From Phoebastria nigripes (taxonomy: Eukaryota > Chordata > Aves > Procellariiformes > Diomedeidae), in contig JAYKAV010000678.1 of NCBI GenBank assembly GCA_035582835.1, positions 62,001-126,000 of the forward strand: a DNA stretch of 64,000 bases. Reading direction: 5' to 3'. The translations under genes and the position numbers were made by a program. Each line of letters starts with the position of its first letter. Position 1 is the stretch's first letter. Below the pieces are notes generated by a model that worked only from the letters and a program-made list of their open reading frames with translations, was not told the origin of the DNA and searched no databases. This document shows positions 21,494 through 33,857 of the stretch, one piece after another.

Positions 21494-24400
21494 CACTGAG
21501 GAATGACAGAAGTTCTCTGTAGGACTGGTTGCTTTCACCTCATCTGAATGGAGCCTACAATGAGTTACACTCCATCCTCAGCAACTTCTTCTCCCCTATT
21601 TTTTTTTCCCCAGTCTTAACTATCTAGCAGTTTATAGAGCTGTTACAAACAGACTACATCTATTGCCTCTGCAACCACTCATACTGTCCCCAGTGTTGGC
21701 AATTAGCAATCATAGTCTTAATTAGCCTGACCCACCTGGCTATTTTGCTACTAATAAATCAATTAATTCAGTTCACATGGAGGAAATTCTGTGTAGTACC
21801 ATAGCTTAATCACTACTGGTCATCCTTGTGTATGATTGTTTTACATGCTAGAAAAACTTAGTATCCAGGCTGAATTTGTATTCTCCACTGATACGCAGTC
21901 TGTCAAGCAAGTACGGCGTGTGGTTAGTATTTTTAATGTATGTAGGGATTTGGCAAAAGCCTCAGCAGAGAGCAAAGGAGAAACTTGGGATGTAAGCTAT
22001 AAACACTTTGGCACACTGAATCAGATGATCTTTACTTCTCCCCAAATGGTACGGATACTGCTCATTGGGAGTTTCAGTTTACTCACCTCCCTCAGGCGCC
22101 TCTGTTACTACTCCATTTATTAGTTTTTGATGTGAGAAATAGAAGCTTCTAAAACCAGGGTAACTTTGTCATTGGGATCTCTAAGGAGCTTCTTTTTTTT
22201 TCTGTAGAAATATCTGCTCCCTTGGGGGCTATTAAGCTATGCGATCTTGTACTTATATCCAAAGATGTCACCTTCCTGTCTTCCATTCTTTCTACTGGAA
22301 AGAGATTGTCTGGCTCTATCTCTTTATTCCCCTTTCCTAGCCAGTATCAAGAGGAAACAGAAAAAAAATCACAGGAACAAAAGACATTTTACTGTCCAGC
22401 CTTTTCTTCTTAGGCACAAGTATGTATTTTTGCAGTTGGCCCATGTCAATGGTGCAGACTTCGGCCAAACATGCTTTTTCTCTCATCACCATTGTTTTCC
22501 TTGTCTTCTCCCCCCACATAAGGTGACTGAGTATCACTTTGCCCCATAAAAGGTTAGTGAGATTCTCACTAAACTCACTTTTCCTCACCAAAAGTGAAGA
22601 ATCTGCTCTTCTATACTGACATACTTCAACTTCTGGAATCAAAAATGAGTGCAATATTGCTGAAAAGTGTGGAAAGACATGCTGGATACAGCAACTATGG
22701 CGCTGCTGAACTGTTGGCCACAGCTACAGATGTTCACAGTCAGAACATCTTTCACCACTCCCTATGAAAACCTTGAACAAATACCTGAGAAAAACCCTTG
22801 TTTCCATTTTCTTACCACTTATTCTGACTAGAGACTAATCAATCTGAAGGTGTACAAGGAAAACAGTATTTTCAGGGCAGGGGAAGAAAGGGGAGTAAAG
22901 GATTAACCAGGAGGTCAGAGATTTATCAAGACTAGGCCTTTCAGACCAAGGACTTAGTAGTCAATAGGTATCTACTTCCTGAAGAGTAGAATCAGCATTA
23001 TCTTAAGTAGTAAAAGCCTGATACTTTATGTCCTTGCAGCTTTGTCTCTTGTAACATTGCATTGACATTTGACAGGTTTCTAATAAGTAAATAATCTATT
23101 AAATTAGCACAATACTTTCCAGCCTGAGAAGAGATGGAAAGACCTGCTGTAAAATAAGGAGTATTTTCAACTCATGCCCTACATAGGCAGTCCAAAAGAA
23201 TACAGAACAAATCCCATGGGCTTCTATACCTAGCATCTAGGGTTCCCTCTGAAGCTGAATCCCCTCTGGCTCTCAGTTTATTTCTGCAGGCCTGAGCTTG
23301 TTCTGCCATGGTGCCCTGTGCATTGCTTACTATTTGTGTTTGTGGCAGCTCTTTGGTCTCTTTGTGCTATTTTTCACTCTGATATTTAGTGAGTACATAA
23401 CTTCTGTGAACACAGGTTCTTTGAATAACAGGCTAAAAGTTACTAGGCTTTCTAACAGGCTAAATGTTTTTCCATGTGTATTTTCCTCTAAATATTTGTT
23501 TTCCGTAATCAGTGACCCTACAACTGACCCTAACACAATCTTTTTTCTGCCAGTGTTAGTCTCTCTCAGCAGTTAACTAAATGCCTCTTGGTGTCTTCTC
23601 TGTGACTCCTGCCCATCCTTGCCATGTGACAATACTTGCTGTCTTCCTGATAGGCCACGTTTCTCTTCTTCATCCCCTTTGAGATTTGTCACTTTATTTG
23701 CTTCAGCTTTGCTGGATTCTATTAATACTTCTCTTTCTAACCACTTGTAATCTGTTGCCCTGCAGATTTTCCCTTCCCTGAGGCTGAATGCCTTTATATC
23801 CAAATTCTTCTCCCACTGTAGTGAATTGGTACTGTCCACTACAGAGCCGGTGCCTTCTCAGAGTACTGTATGAATGACTTGCTTTCATAAAGGAAGGAAG
23901 GAAGTCCTGTAATGATGCAGGAGTTTTATTACAAAACTTTCAGTTGCTGCAAAGTGTTGATGCCTTTTCATTGCTGGTCATATTCTGAAGTAATATAAAG
24001 TAAATATACCTAAAGTAGATAGTAAATTGACCAGGAGCCTTTTTTGCTCCCAAATGTTAGAAAGGCATGCGATTTGCTAGTTGCATTTGAATGTTTTGAG
24101 GAGCATTCTTTTAGGAAAGGAAGAAAAGCATCCATACAGAAAATTAAAAACCATCTTAGACATCATGACCATTACCATAGCGTTTTATTTTACTATATGA
24201 TGCAACTCATAGCGTTGTGCATGCTATTTCTCCAAAGTAAAATAATTTGATTGCTTTTCACTAGTAGCTATGTTGTTTTCAGTATAATTTTTGGTAGTGT
24301 TAAAATCTTAAAAGAAATATTTCTTCAACATGCAGAAGAAAATGAAAATGAAATTTAAAAGCGTTGAAGATTGGCTTGGAAGCAAATGGAAGAAAGGTGT

Positions 24401-25242
24401 TTGAGGGCAGACAAATGAGATTACAGTGGAAAATGAGAAATAGTGTAAAAAAACCTCCATAAAATATTTGAAAGACAGTTGAATATATGCCTCAAATCAG
24501 GAAAGAAAACATATGTGTAAATTGCATTGTGGAAAAGGATTAATTTACTATACTAGAAATAAAGTGATCAGATACTACTTTTTACTTGCAAAAATGACAT
24601 AAAAAGTGAAAGGTAGGAATAAGTGACAGAGCGTATGTATCCCTCTCTGTTGTCCATTCCTGTTTATTTCATATGCAAGCTCTTATACTTCTTTATCTGT
24701 TCTACATGTTCAATTTTTTCCTTTCATTTAACAGGGGACTTCACAAATATTATTAGGTTGCCTTGCATCATAATCTCCATTTGCCTGCCTTTGCTACAAG
24801 CCATTGAATGGATTCTCTACATCGAGCTTTTTCGTTACTCTTCTCACAATTGTATCTCAGCTGTGTCTCAGCAATGTAATTTGTATCTATCATCTATTGT
24901 GCCCTCTCAGCCTCTTCCTAGCAGCAGAAGAGCATAGTGTTTTGGAATATTTCTATAACTATATAAAAATTTACCCTGCCATATGTTTACACTAGATGCA
25001 ACAAAGTCAGGAAACGCACCTTGTATTCGGAGCAGAAATTGTATTTGGAGCAGAAATTGGTAAGATTTGCACAGAATTCCACAGTCCCAAGAAAGCTTGA
25101 TCTCCTGTACAGATGAAAAATTTGCCTTTTTGTCAAAAGCTGTGCTATTCCAGTGGAGTATATTTAATGACCACTGTCTTCATTTCATAGCTTTAGCTGA
25201 GTGTACACCTCTCTACTCCTGTAAGTTGGAAACTTCTTATAA
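21494..25242. other. AT-rich intergenic DNA
   Basis: I see no supported gene. Open frames at 21,836-22,123 (plus), 22,337-22,654 (minus) and 23,573-23,839 (minus) lack splice context or recognisable motifs. Confidence 0.5.
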
Positions 25243-25340
25243 CACCCATTTTATACAGGAGGAACTGAACCACAAAGAGCCTGTAACTTGGCTGAGGTCA
25301 CACAAAAAGAATAAGAAGGAAAACAAAATTGAACCCAATT
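25243..25340 (-). repeat. MIR-like SINE relic
   Basis: Plus-strand cccattttatacaggaggaa, then ctgaaccacaaagag and cttggctgaggtcacaca, matches the reverse complement of the MIR core and 3' side. It also ends near ttgaaccc as a MIR copy should. The copy is old and diverged. MIR relics are rare but known in birds. Confidence 0.6.
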
Positions 25341-28300
25341 TTCCCAAGAATCCCTGGGATGCCCCATGAGACATTCCTCCTCTAGAGTAACTGCTTCTAG
25401 TATTTGCAGATTCGGTATGTACCTCTGGTTGTGAATAGCATCTTTGTTAATATGTAAAAATAAGTGCAATCTTGAAAAGCACTTTTGTTGATACAAAGAA
25501 TCTATAATATATGTTAAGATGACAGCATCTTTGATCCAGAAGACATGCTTGCTACTACTAAAAGGCACTCCAAAATAAGAAGTATATTTACTAATGTAAC
25601 ATGTTATATAAATTATTTTATGTGAAAAATGAGTGTAGTAATTTATATATTTCCATGTAAATTTTGTTTCATCTAAATACTCCATTTTTTTCCTTATTTT
25701 TAATTCATGGAAGAAATTCTATCTCAGCATGGAAGGGGAGACAGTGAAAGAGAAGTGGCTTGAAGGGAAGTTGCACTGAATGTTACTAGTCTTTGGAGAT
25801 GATACCATCTAACATGGAGAGCAGAGGAAGAAGTGGAGAGAGTTTGAGAACACAGCCGTCTATGGGGACTGGAGAAGCAGAAGCCAATGATAACATGAGA
25901 AAATGGCAGAACTAGAACAAGGAGAAGAAGCATTTAGTGAAATAAGTCACTTGGAAGTATTAGATCAGTATTGAAGGCAAAATATATTGGGACAAGCAAT
26001 TCTGAGCAATTCCATGTACTCACAGAAGAAATTCTGCAGTAGGATGAAACTAAGTGCCTGAGTCAGGCAGACTGTCTAGCAGTGCAGCTGTCAGTGTTAC
26101 TAAGTATTCAGGATTGAATGATTGGTGTCAGCAGGTGTTCTTTAAACTATTTGCTTATAATTAAACATCAATATACTTTTTGTATGTGGATGATCTGCTA
26201 AGGATATGTAAACTGCATTATTAGACAGTATCAATATAAACTCCCCTGAAGTGTTTGAAAAGTAGTTGACTGCTTCCTGAGATGGACTACTAGTTCCTTC
26301 TAAGAGAACTGAAAACAGTTACTTTTGTTCACTTCATGCATTCAACAGAATTTTGAGTATGATCTACTTTCACTTATTTGCCCCTCTATCAATGTTAATA
26401 AGGGAAAGCAAAGAGAGAATTTATTTTAATATACCACAAAAAATATGATAATAAAAATATGTAGAGTCTGAAATTTCTTTTAAAGTATAGAACAGGACTC
26501 AGTCTGAATTTGATTGTGGTCCCTTACACTAAAAGAGCCCTATGTTTGTGCAAATCAAAGTAAATATATCTATTTGTCTTAAATAATAACAACAACAACG
26601 TTGTTTTCAATCTTACTGTTTATCTCAAATACACTACACTGCCTAAACAGCAGACAGCATCAGATAACAAATGGGCATTCTCCACCCTCATTGGAGACCT
26701 GTTTTTTCAAGCACACACCCAAGCTTTTACCCAAAAGTGGGAAAAAAAGAAAAGAAAGTCATAAACTAGAGTGTCCAAAATAAACTATTCAGGGTCAGTA
26801 ATAGCAGCTGTATGTCTCTTTAATCATAACTATTTTCCTTCCTTGCGCTCAGCATGGAAACCTGACTGCCAGTAGAACTGATTTTAATGACAAATGATTG
26901 AGGGAAGTTCACAAGACACATGAACATCAACACAAATTACCAAGAGGGGATGAAGTATACCCATTCCTGTTAAATGGTGCCTGAGATCTGCATTAAAACA
27001 TAGGGTGAAATTATTTAATACTCTTGACCTACCTATCAGATTTAATTCACAGATCCAAACTTTCCTTTGTGTGGAGTTTGTTTGTGTTTCCTGCATGGCT
27101 TGAAAGCTTTTATTCTTGAGGCTCTGTACTAATAAAGAATACTGTAACCAGTTTTAAATGCAGAACAATTTTTAAAAGTCAAATTCAGATGCCTAGTACT
27201 GTCTGCATGAGACAAATTAATTTCTTCTATTATACCTGTAAGCACTGCAAGTGTTATGTATCTTTGGGCAGCCTTTATCTGAAAGCTGTCTAATTCTGCT
27301 GTTTGACTTCATTCTTGTTGCTTACAAAAACACATTTCTGCAAACAAATACTTTTCTACTCCAAACAGACAGTCCTGTAAGTTTCACAAATTTCTAATTT
27401 TGGCTGTGATATGAGATGCATTTAGTGAATATCACACTGGAGAGATCTCTTATTTCATACTGTAATCACAACTAGTATCTGAAAAGATTTACAAGAAGAC
27501 AAAACAATCATCCTGCCCTCAATCCAAAAATTATTGCTTCCTGAGAATACAGTGATTTAAGAAATCCCCAGTCTGGATATGACTTAAGTATCACATGTTA
27601 GTTCTGGGCCAGCCAAATATCTTTACTGTGGTTAGTGGTCTGCAAGACAGTTGAAAAGACTTCAATTTGATTCCCTGCTTTTGCATACTTGACCAAACAG
27701 ACAACTATGTTCATGCTGATACAACATCTTTCATCCAAGAATTTCTGAAGATGGACAGCAGGAAAATGCTGAACTGTTGCTGTTCTTAGGGTGATTTTAC
27801 AAAGAAGGGGGCCGTGCATGAAATACCAAGAAATTTGAAATAAATTTTTCAAACTTGAGAATATGTCATTATGGGAGATCTAGTTTTTACTAATGTTAAG
27901 TGTTTTTACGCATGTTAAGTGAATGTACAGCTCTATGTCAAGCCAACCGGAGCTTAGCACCCTCAAAAATTGTTATCCTGGGTAGGTCTTAGCAGGTAGT
28001 TTTCAGAGAAGAATGCACAAGTCTTCACTGGTTTTTCGATGTAACTCCACTGTGCTCTATTGGCAAGGCTGTAGTTAAACCTGAATGGATAAGCTTTTCA
28101 GGATACAAGCTAATTCTGCACAGAGCTACCAGGCTATCTACAATGGCTTTCAAGAGTCAAGTAAAAGCATTTATTAGCTTGGTTTCTTTCCTAGTTGATA
28201 ACATCTGTACTGTTTTTGTAACTGAGCTGGCAATCTTTGGATCAGCGGAGTCACAACTACTTGGCTCAGCTGTGTCTTGAAACACATGGCATGGCTTATT

Positions 28301-28849
28301 GGAACAGAGGAATTTTGACAATGATAAGGTTGATCATAATTTTAGTAACAACTTTGGTGGCAGAGTAAAGCATATTTTATATGTTTAAAAACTACAGATA
28401 GCAATTACCTAGAAGAAGTTACAAAAACTCGGAAGACAGGGTTTAAACTGGTCTTGATCAACTGAAAGCAGATAAAAAGGGATTGTTTAAATGTAACTAG
28501 TAAAGAACAACATAGAGTAAGGTAAAAAATCAAAAATAAAAGGTAAAAATCAAATAAAGAAAAGGACTAGCATCTTGGATATTGTGGATTACAGTAATAC
28601 AGATGGGGAGATCAAGTTGGAGTGGAACATAAACTGACTAGATCAGTATGATATTAAAAGGCAAATCCCATTTTGAGCTGTATTACCAAGAACGTTGTAT
28701 ATAAAATACACGAGGTAAATACTCTATTGTCTATGGATCATGTGAGGCTTCAGCTAGAGAACTATTTGCAAATCAGTCCAGTGAACTTGCTGACATTTAT
28801 GGTAAGTTGAGTAGTACTCAGGGAAAGCAACAAGAGTGCTAATAATTTT
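25341..28849. other. AT-rich intergenic DNA
   Basis: No supported gene or repeat. The 144-codon minus frame at 25,251-25,685 runs through the MIR relic and is judged spurious. Confidence 0.5.
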
Positions 28850-29145
28850 CAGAAATACAACCTGTGAGGAATGCTTGAAGGAAAAGGCATTGGTTGGTCT
28901 ATGGGGGAGGTGGAAATCTGAAAAAGGACATGATAAATGTCTTCCAGTGTTCAAAAGTCTGCTATGAAGTCTGTCTAGGATAGGACAAGAAGGCTTCAGT
29001 TTATTTACAGGGAAAAAATATTTTGTTTAGCTATTAGGAAAATCTAACTTTAAAGGTAATGAAGTACTGGAGTAGGCTACTCATGGAGGGTATAGTGGGG
29101 TTTTCTAGAAAATTCTGGACCAACATCTCTTAGAGATGTTCTACA
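28850..29145 (+). mobile_element. Ancient CR1 3'-end remnant, plus strand
   Basis: Degraded but ordered CR1 pieces: ggacatgataaatgtcttcc, then taggacaagaaggcttcag, ctattaggaaaatctaactt, gaagtactggagtaggct, and tggaccaacatctcttagag. The order and spacing match the end of ORF2 and the 3' UTR of an older CR1 group than the other copies in this window. Confidence 0.75.
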
Positions 29146-29860
29146 CATACTAATGTTGTCTCAAAACAGATTAGAAGTCCTGAGATTTCATCCAGATCCA
29201 AAACCCTGCAATTCCATGAATTCAAGGTGACATACAGACTGCACATATCCAGTTTAAAATGAAGTAACATATCTCTGTTTGTCATATACAGTGGTGATGC
29301 TGAATGGTTTGTGTTTCCTGCTCACCATCACAATACCTGCTTTTCATCTAAACGGCACAATACCAGTAACCTGTTGCTACTTTATACTGACCGATTTATT
29401 TTTCCTGGTATCAGTGATTAAATTTAGAACCTAAATTATTGGCCTAGCCTTTATAATAATGCCATAAAGTGTTTTAAAGGCTGGAGGTGAGTAAAATTGT
29501 TTTGAATAAGGCAAATAGAGAGTGAAGTATTATGAGAGCTAGAAGTAGCCCGTTTTGCATTTGGTTTGATGCCTCTCTGTTACAAAACGAGGTACTCTGA
29601 GCTAGTTGCACTCCCGATAAATAGCATTCTCCTCTGGAGTCTGGAAAAATGTATCCATTGGTATGCTTCTACAACAGATTTCCTGAATAAATGCCTCCTA
29701 AAACTATACATGGAGGACCAGATGTCTGTGTCTTTCCTCTGCATAAATGTGGCACTCCAATTAAAGATCATCCTTCCTTTCATATATAGGATTTATTTTA
29801 GCTCCCATTTTTAAGTAATGATTTCAATTCTATCAACATCTCTTACAAAGCATTAAGCAA
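29146..29860. other. AT-rich intergenic DNA
   Basis: No recognised feature between the old CR1 remnant and the dinucleotide tract. Confidence 0.5.
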
Positions 29861-29920
29861 TGCATGTGTGTGTGTGTGTGTGTGTGCGCGCGCGCGTGCG
29901 CGCGTGTGCATGTGTGTGTG
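29861..29920. repeat. 60-bp alternating pyrimidine-purine tract (TG)n(CG)n(TG)n
   Basis: All 30 dinucleotides are TG, CG or CA, with a central CG-rich core (29,887-29,904) flanked by TG runs. Perfect alternation of this length with CG at the centre is the strongest Z-DNA-forming type of simple repeat. Confidence 0.95.
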
Positions 29921-32885
29921 GTCTGTAAAGGAATAAGAACACGAAGCTGAAGGGAGTACTTTTTGTCTTTTAAGAGAAATATGTGAAATGAGTTAGAAGA
30001 ATGCAGACAGTAACTATCCAGCTTCCTTTTAAAAATGTGACTTGGACTGTATTTCAATCATTCTTTAAACTTTCAGGGGGAAAAAAAGGAGAAGAAAACA
30101 TATTGAAACCCTAACCTATCCTATATTATTAAAGACTGAAACAGGAAATAGCATTAATGTTATGGGAGGCACTGACAATAAAACTTGGATTCATGTAGTT
30201 TCTACACCACCAAAACCCACAAGACTGTAGCTGCTAGGCATATGTATCTGAAGATTCAGCTAATTCTGTTTATTCAGTTATAGACTATAGACTACTGATT
30301 GTTCAGTTATAGACTATGGAGAAGTAAAGCTGATATTTTAAGTTCAAATATTTTATTTGCTAGTCATGTCACCGAACTGAAGATGCCAAATAACTGCTGC
30401 TGAGATCTTGATTTTGTAACAGTTGTCATAGTTCTTATCTCACAGCTTGTGGCATTTCTTCTTTAGTAGCAATATATTTAGTTTGCTATCAGTGCAATAC
30501 CCATTAATTGGCAGTAACAGGGCAGGCACAAGAAACTTGACCTCATCACAGTGATCTGTGGAACAATGTTGCCACCTGGGACTGGGACAAGTTTTAAAGC
30601 TGTTTCTCAGAGCAAGACGCTGGGGGGGGGGAGTATTATATGGCTTATATTTTGTTGCAGCAACTATTATAATTGTTTTGATGCTTCTGAGTATTAGAAC
30701 ATTTAAAATTATGGTGTCTAGATCACAAAGGCAATCAGAGTGCTACCAACTTTTTTTACTTATGTCTATCAAACATAAATAAGTCTTTTGCTTGTACACA
30801 GTGTATTCGTTTACAGAAGTGATAGGGCAGAGGATACATGCATATGCAAGCTTTTCAGATGCACCAAGAAATCAGAAATACAGGGTCAAATTAAAATGTT
30901 GACCATATACAGCATAATTTTACAAGGAGATCTCAGTTGCTACAGACCCAATGCCGTATTCTAAGAATAGCCAGCCTTTCTGGGAGAGTCTTTCACAAAG
31001 AAGAGTTTCTTGCAGTCCTTCAAATGCTAACTACCTTTGTATCTTCTTTAGACCCATTGCCCTGTCCTCCTCACACCTAGCTCTCCTTTGAGAGAGGTAT
31101 ACAGTGACAGTACTGGTAGGCTGGAGTATAGAAAGTCTCTCTAAGCATATTTGTAAATTAACTTTCATAGTAGAAAGTCACATCTTTCTATCCTTGAAAT
31201 CAAATATAATGAAAGACTCTCCTGCCCTGCATAATTGAAACTCACGAACTAGAAGAGTTACGAATGCTGAAAGATCCACATTTGAATTTTGAATTGACTC
31301 TAAAACATTTTGAGGTTTTAAAAAGAACCATTTAGCCAACAGTTTGCTATTTCCCTTATTCTTCTTGTCCATCCATACACACATGTAATAAATTCCTTTT
31401 ATTCATTTCATACATATATATATATATGTGGGGTCAATTTAGTATTTTTAATTCAGAAAATACAACCAGGACATCCACAAACTTGGAGAGATTGGTCCAA
31501 GGTCCAAGACCAACCCTTTAGATGTGAAATCAAACTAACTGAAAGTGGGGCAGCCAAAGGAGAGAAAGGAAATTCAGAGTTCTATCTGGAAAGCACTGTC
31601 AATTCCAAACAGTATTTGGCTTATGATCCAGTGGTAGAAATGCACGGAGGAAAAAGTACTTTAAAAAGGAAAGTAGTTTTTGGACACTTTCTCCAGGTTC
31701 CTAAGATTTTCAGCAATGCCTATAGCAAAGTCTACACCTTCTTTTTGCAATTGCACCTGGCCACAATGTGAGAAAGAAAAAAAGTCTAGTAGATGTCCTC
31801 AACAAAGTATTTGTACTAAAGAGCAGCGAAAGTACCTGGCATTCTAACTAGATCATTGGATGTGAGGCTTAGAACCAAGCTCAAGTTCAAACAAGACCGA
31901 TTAAGTATCTGCAGTTACAGTAGCTGAATCCTCTGCTAGGAGAGGTCAAAATCTAAAAGTGGTCTTTGGAAAGAAGGCAAGGATCCAGCTGTCAATTCTT
32001 CTGCCTTCTTTTCTTTCTCTTGACATGAAGATCAAATTGTATTTTAATATTTGAAGCAATTATAAAAGAAATAAAAAAGGAATAAAGAAGTTATGATGCA
32101 TGAGGAATCATTATGCCACATTATTTAAACCCTGCTTTAATGTTCTGTACTGTATTCAGCTTAGGTTGCCACATCCATTTTAAGTCTCCATTTAAGCAAG
32201 GTGTAAATAGCAGAAAAATTGTTCTGCCAAAAGTAGGGAAAACTTTGCAGTAATCTTTCAAGACTGGACACGACAGATTTTGTGACTTGCCCTGCAGTAT
32301 TACATTTGACATTTTTGTTGCTTTTAAGATACTGAGCTACCAATCACTATTAGCTGTGACTGGGGTATTTTATTTGTTAAAACTCATTTATGAAAGCAAG
32401 CTAAGTGCACAAAGACTCATTGTAAGATACCAGGATAAAAGAAGTAAAATCTAATCAACAATTAAAGTTCAAGACTAAAGCAGTTAAACTGGATAAGAAA
32501 AAAGAGACTTTCCCATCATGCTTACAACTAACTCTCCAAGGCAATCACTTTTGACTGGAGTAATGTAAGGAAAACAAATTGTAACACATTAAGAGAACTG
32601 AAAAACATTGAGATTCACTTGGGAAAAATACTCTCAAGTATTACATGAGATAAGCTGAGACATATTCCAGAATGCATATAGAACACTACGTGTGGTCTCT
32701 GACTAGCAATTACTAAGCTATAGAAAACAATTTTGATGGACAGAGATTGGAAGTGACAACAGAGAAAGAAGAAACTTCAATCTAGAGAGCTTTTACTTAA
32801 ATGTAAAAGTGTGTATTCTTATTGGAGAAAGGATGACCATAAAACTAGCAAATAGATCCAAAATATGTATTTTTACTTTCTTTAC

Positions 32886-32935
32886 TACTTTAAGCAAGTT
32901 GTTGAAACTTATTCTCTTCATCTCTAAAGTGGGTT
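32886..32935 (+). repeat. MIR-like SINE relic
   Basis: ctttaagcaagttgttgaaa followed by ctcttcatctctaaagtggg lines up with the MIR segment GGGCAAGTTACTTAACC...CTCATCTGTAAAATGGGG. It is short and diverged. Confidence 0.45.
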
Positions 32936-33799
32936 GAACAGTTTTGTTTCTTCGCTTATGTTTAAAACCTTCTAATGTCCCTTACAAAAGCTGTTGTAGA
33001 ACTACAAAATAACATCTATATCTATAGCTTTTAATATATATTCTTTCAGCTGAGCTCATAAAGTACTGGAAGCACGTTTGTCTTTAAGAACATCTGCTAA
33101 TGCATTTGGGAAAGCTTAGGATAAATCAGACTGTGTGGTAGCAACCTCTAAAAGAGAGTTAGAAAAGACTGGGTACAGAGGATATGGTACAAAAAGAAAA
33201 AAGATGGATATGCTACAGACAAGCTTTTTTCATCTCCAGAAAACACCATTATGACTGGGAGGATCTAGCAATACTTAAGTACTGGAAAGACTTTGAATCA
33301 CCTTCAGTATTTTAGTGCAAGAAGCAAAGGAAACATAATTAGCTGCAATTAAATTAACTTCCTGAAATGACAAAAATGCTTTTTGACTCAGAACAGTAAA
33401 GTATCTGTATTATTATTTTACATACTTTCATGAACTTTATAGTGAATTTTGTCAGTTGGTTAACAGGGGTTAGAAAGTTATATGTTCAGAAGTTAAGAAA
33501 TGTTATCATTACAAGTGTCTACACAACATTAATTCAGCCCTTTCATGTGATGAGTATACGGTGTCTGAAATTATATGATCATGTACTGTTTTCTCCCTGC
33601 AAGATCTGTCTGTATCAAGTACACAGAATGGGTGATGTTCTCTAAATGAAAATGAGTGTCTGTATAATGAATGAAGCTTCCTTCTTAAGACTCCTGCTTA
33701 ATCTACTGCTGAAGTTTTAAGGTGTGTGATGAATGAGACAGGAAGAGAAAGATAGACCTATGTTGAAAGCAGATGAAGCAGTAAAATCCCACCCTGGAG

Positions 33800-33857
33800 A
33801 ATTTGATTCTACCCCTGTCTCTGAGCTCCTGTGTAATCCTGGACAACTCACTTTAAA
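33800..33857 (+). repeat. MIR-like SINE relic
   Basis: gagctcctgtgtaatcctgg followed by acaactcactttaaac resembles the MIR stretch AGCTGTGTGACCTTGGGCAAGTCACTTAACC. It is a single short match, so confidence is modest. Confidence 0.4.

Noticed and set aside
21836..22123. 95-codon plus-strand frame with somewhat protein-like text
   Set aside because: No splice-site pair or recognisable family; a weak CpG signal only.
25251..25685. 144-codon minus-strand frame
   Set aside because: Its C-terminal part runs through a MIR-like SINE relic and the rest is AT-rich noise.
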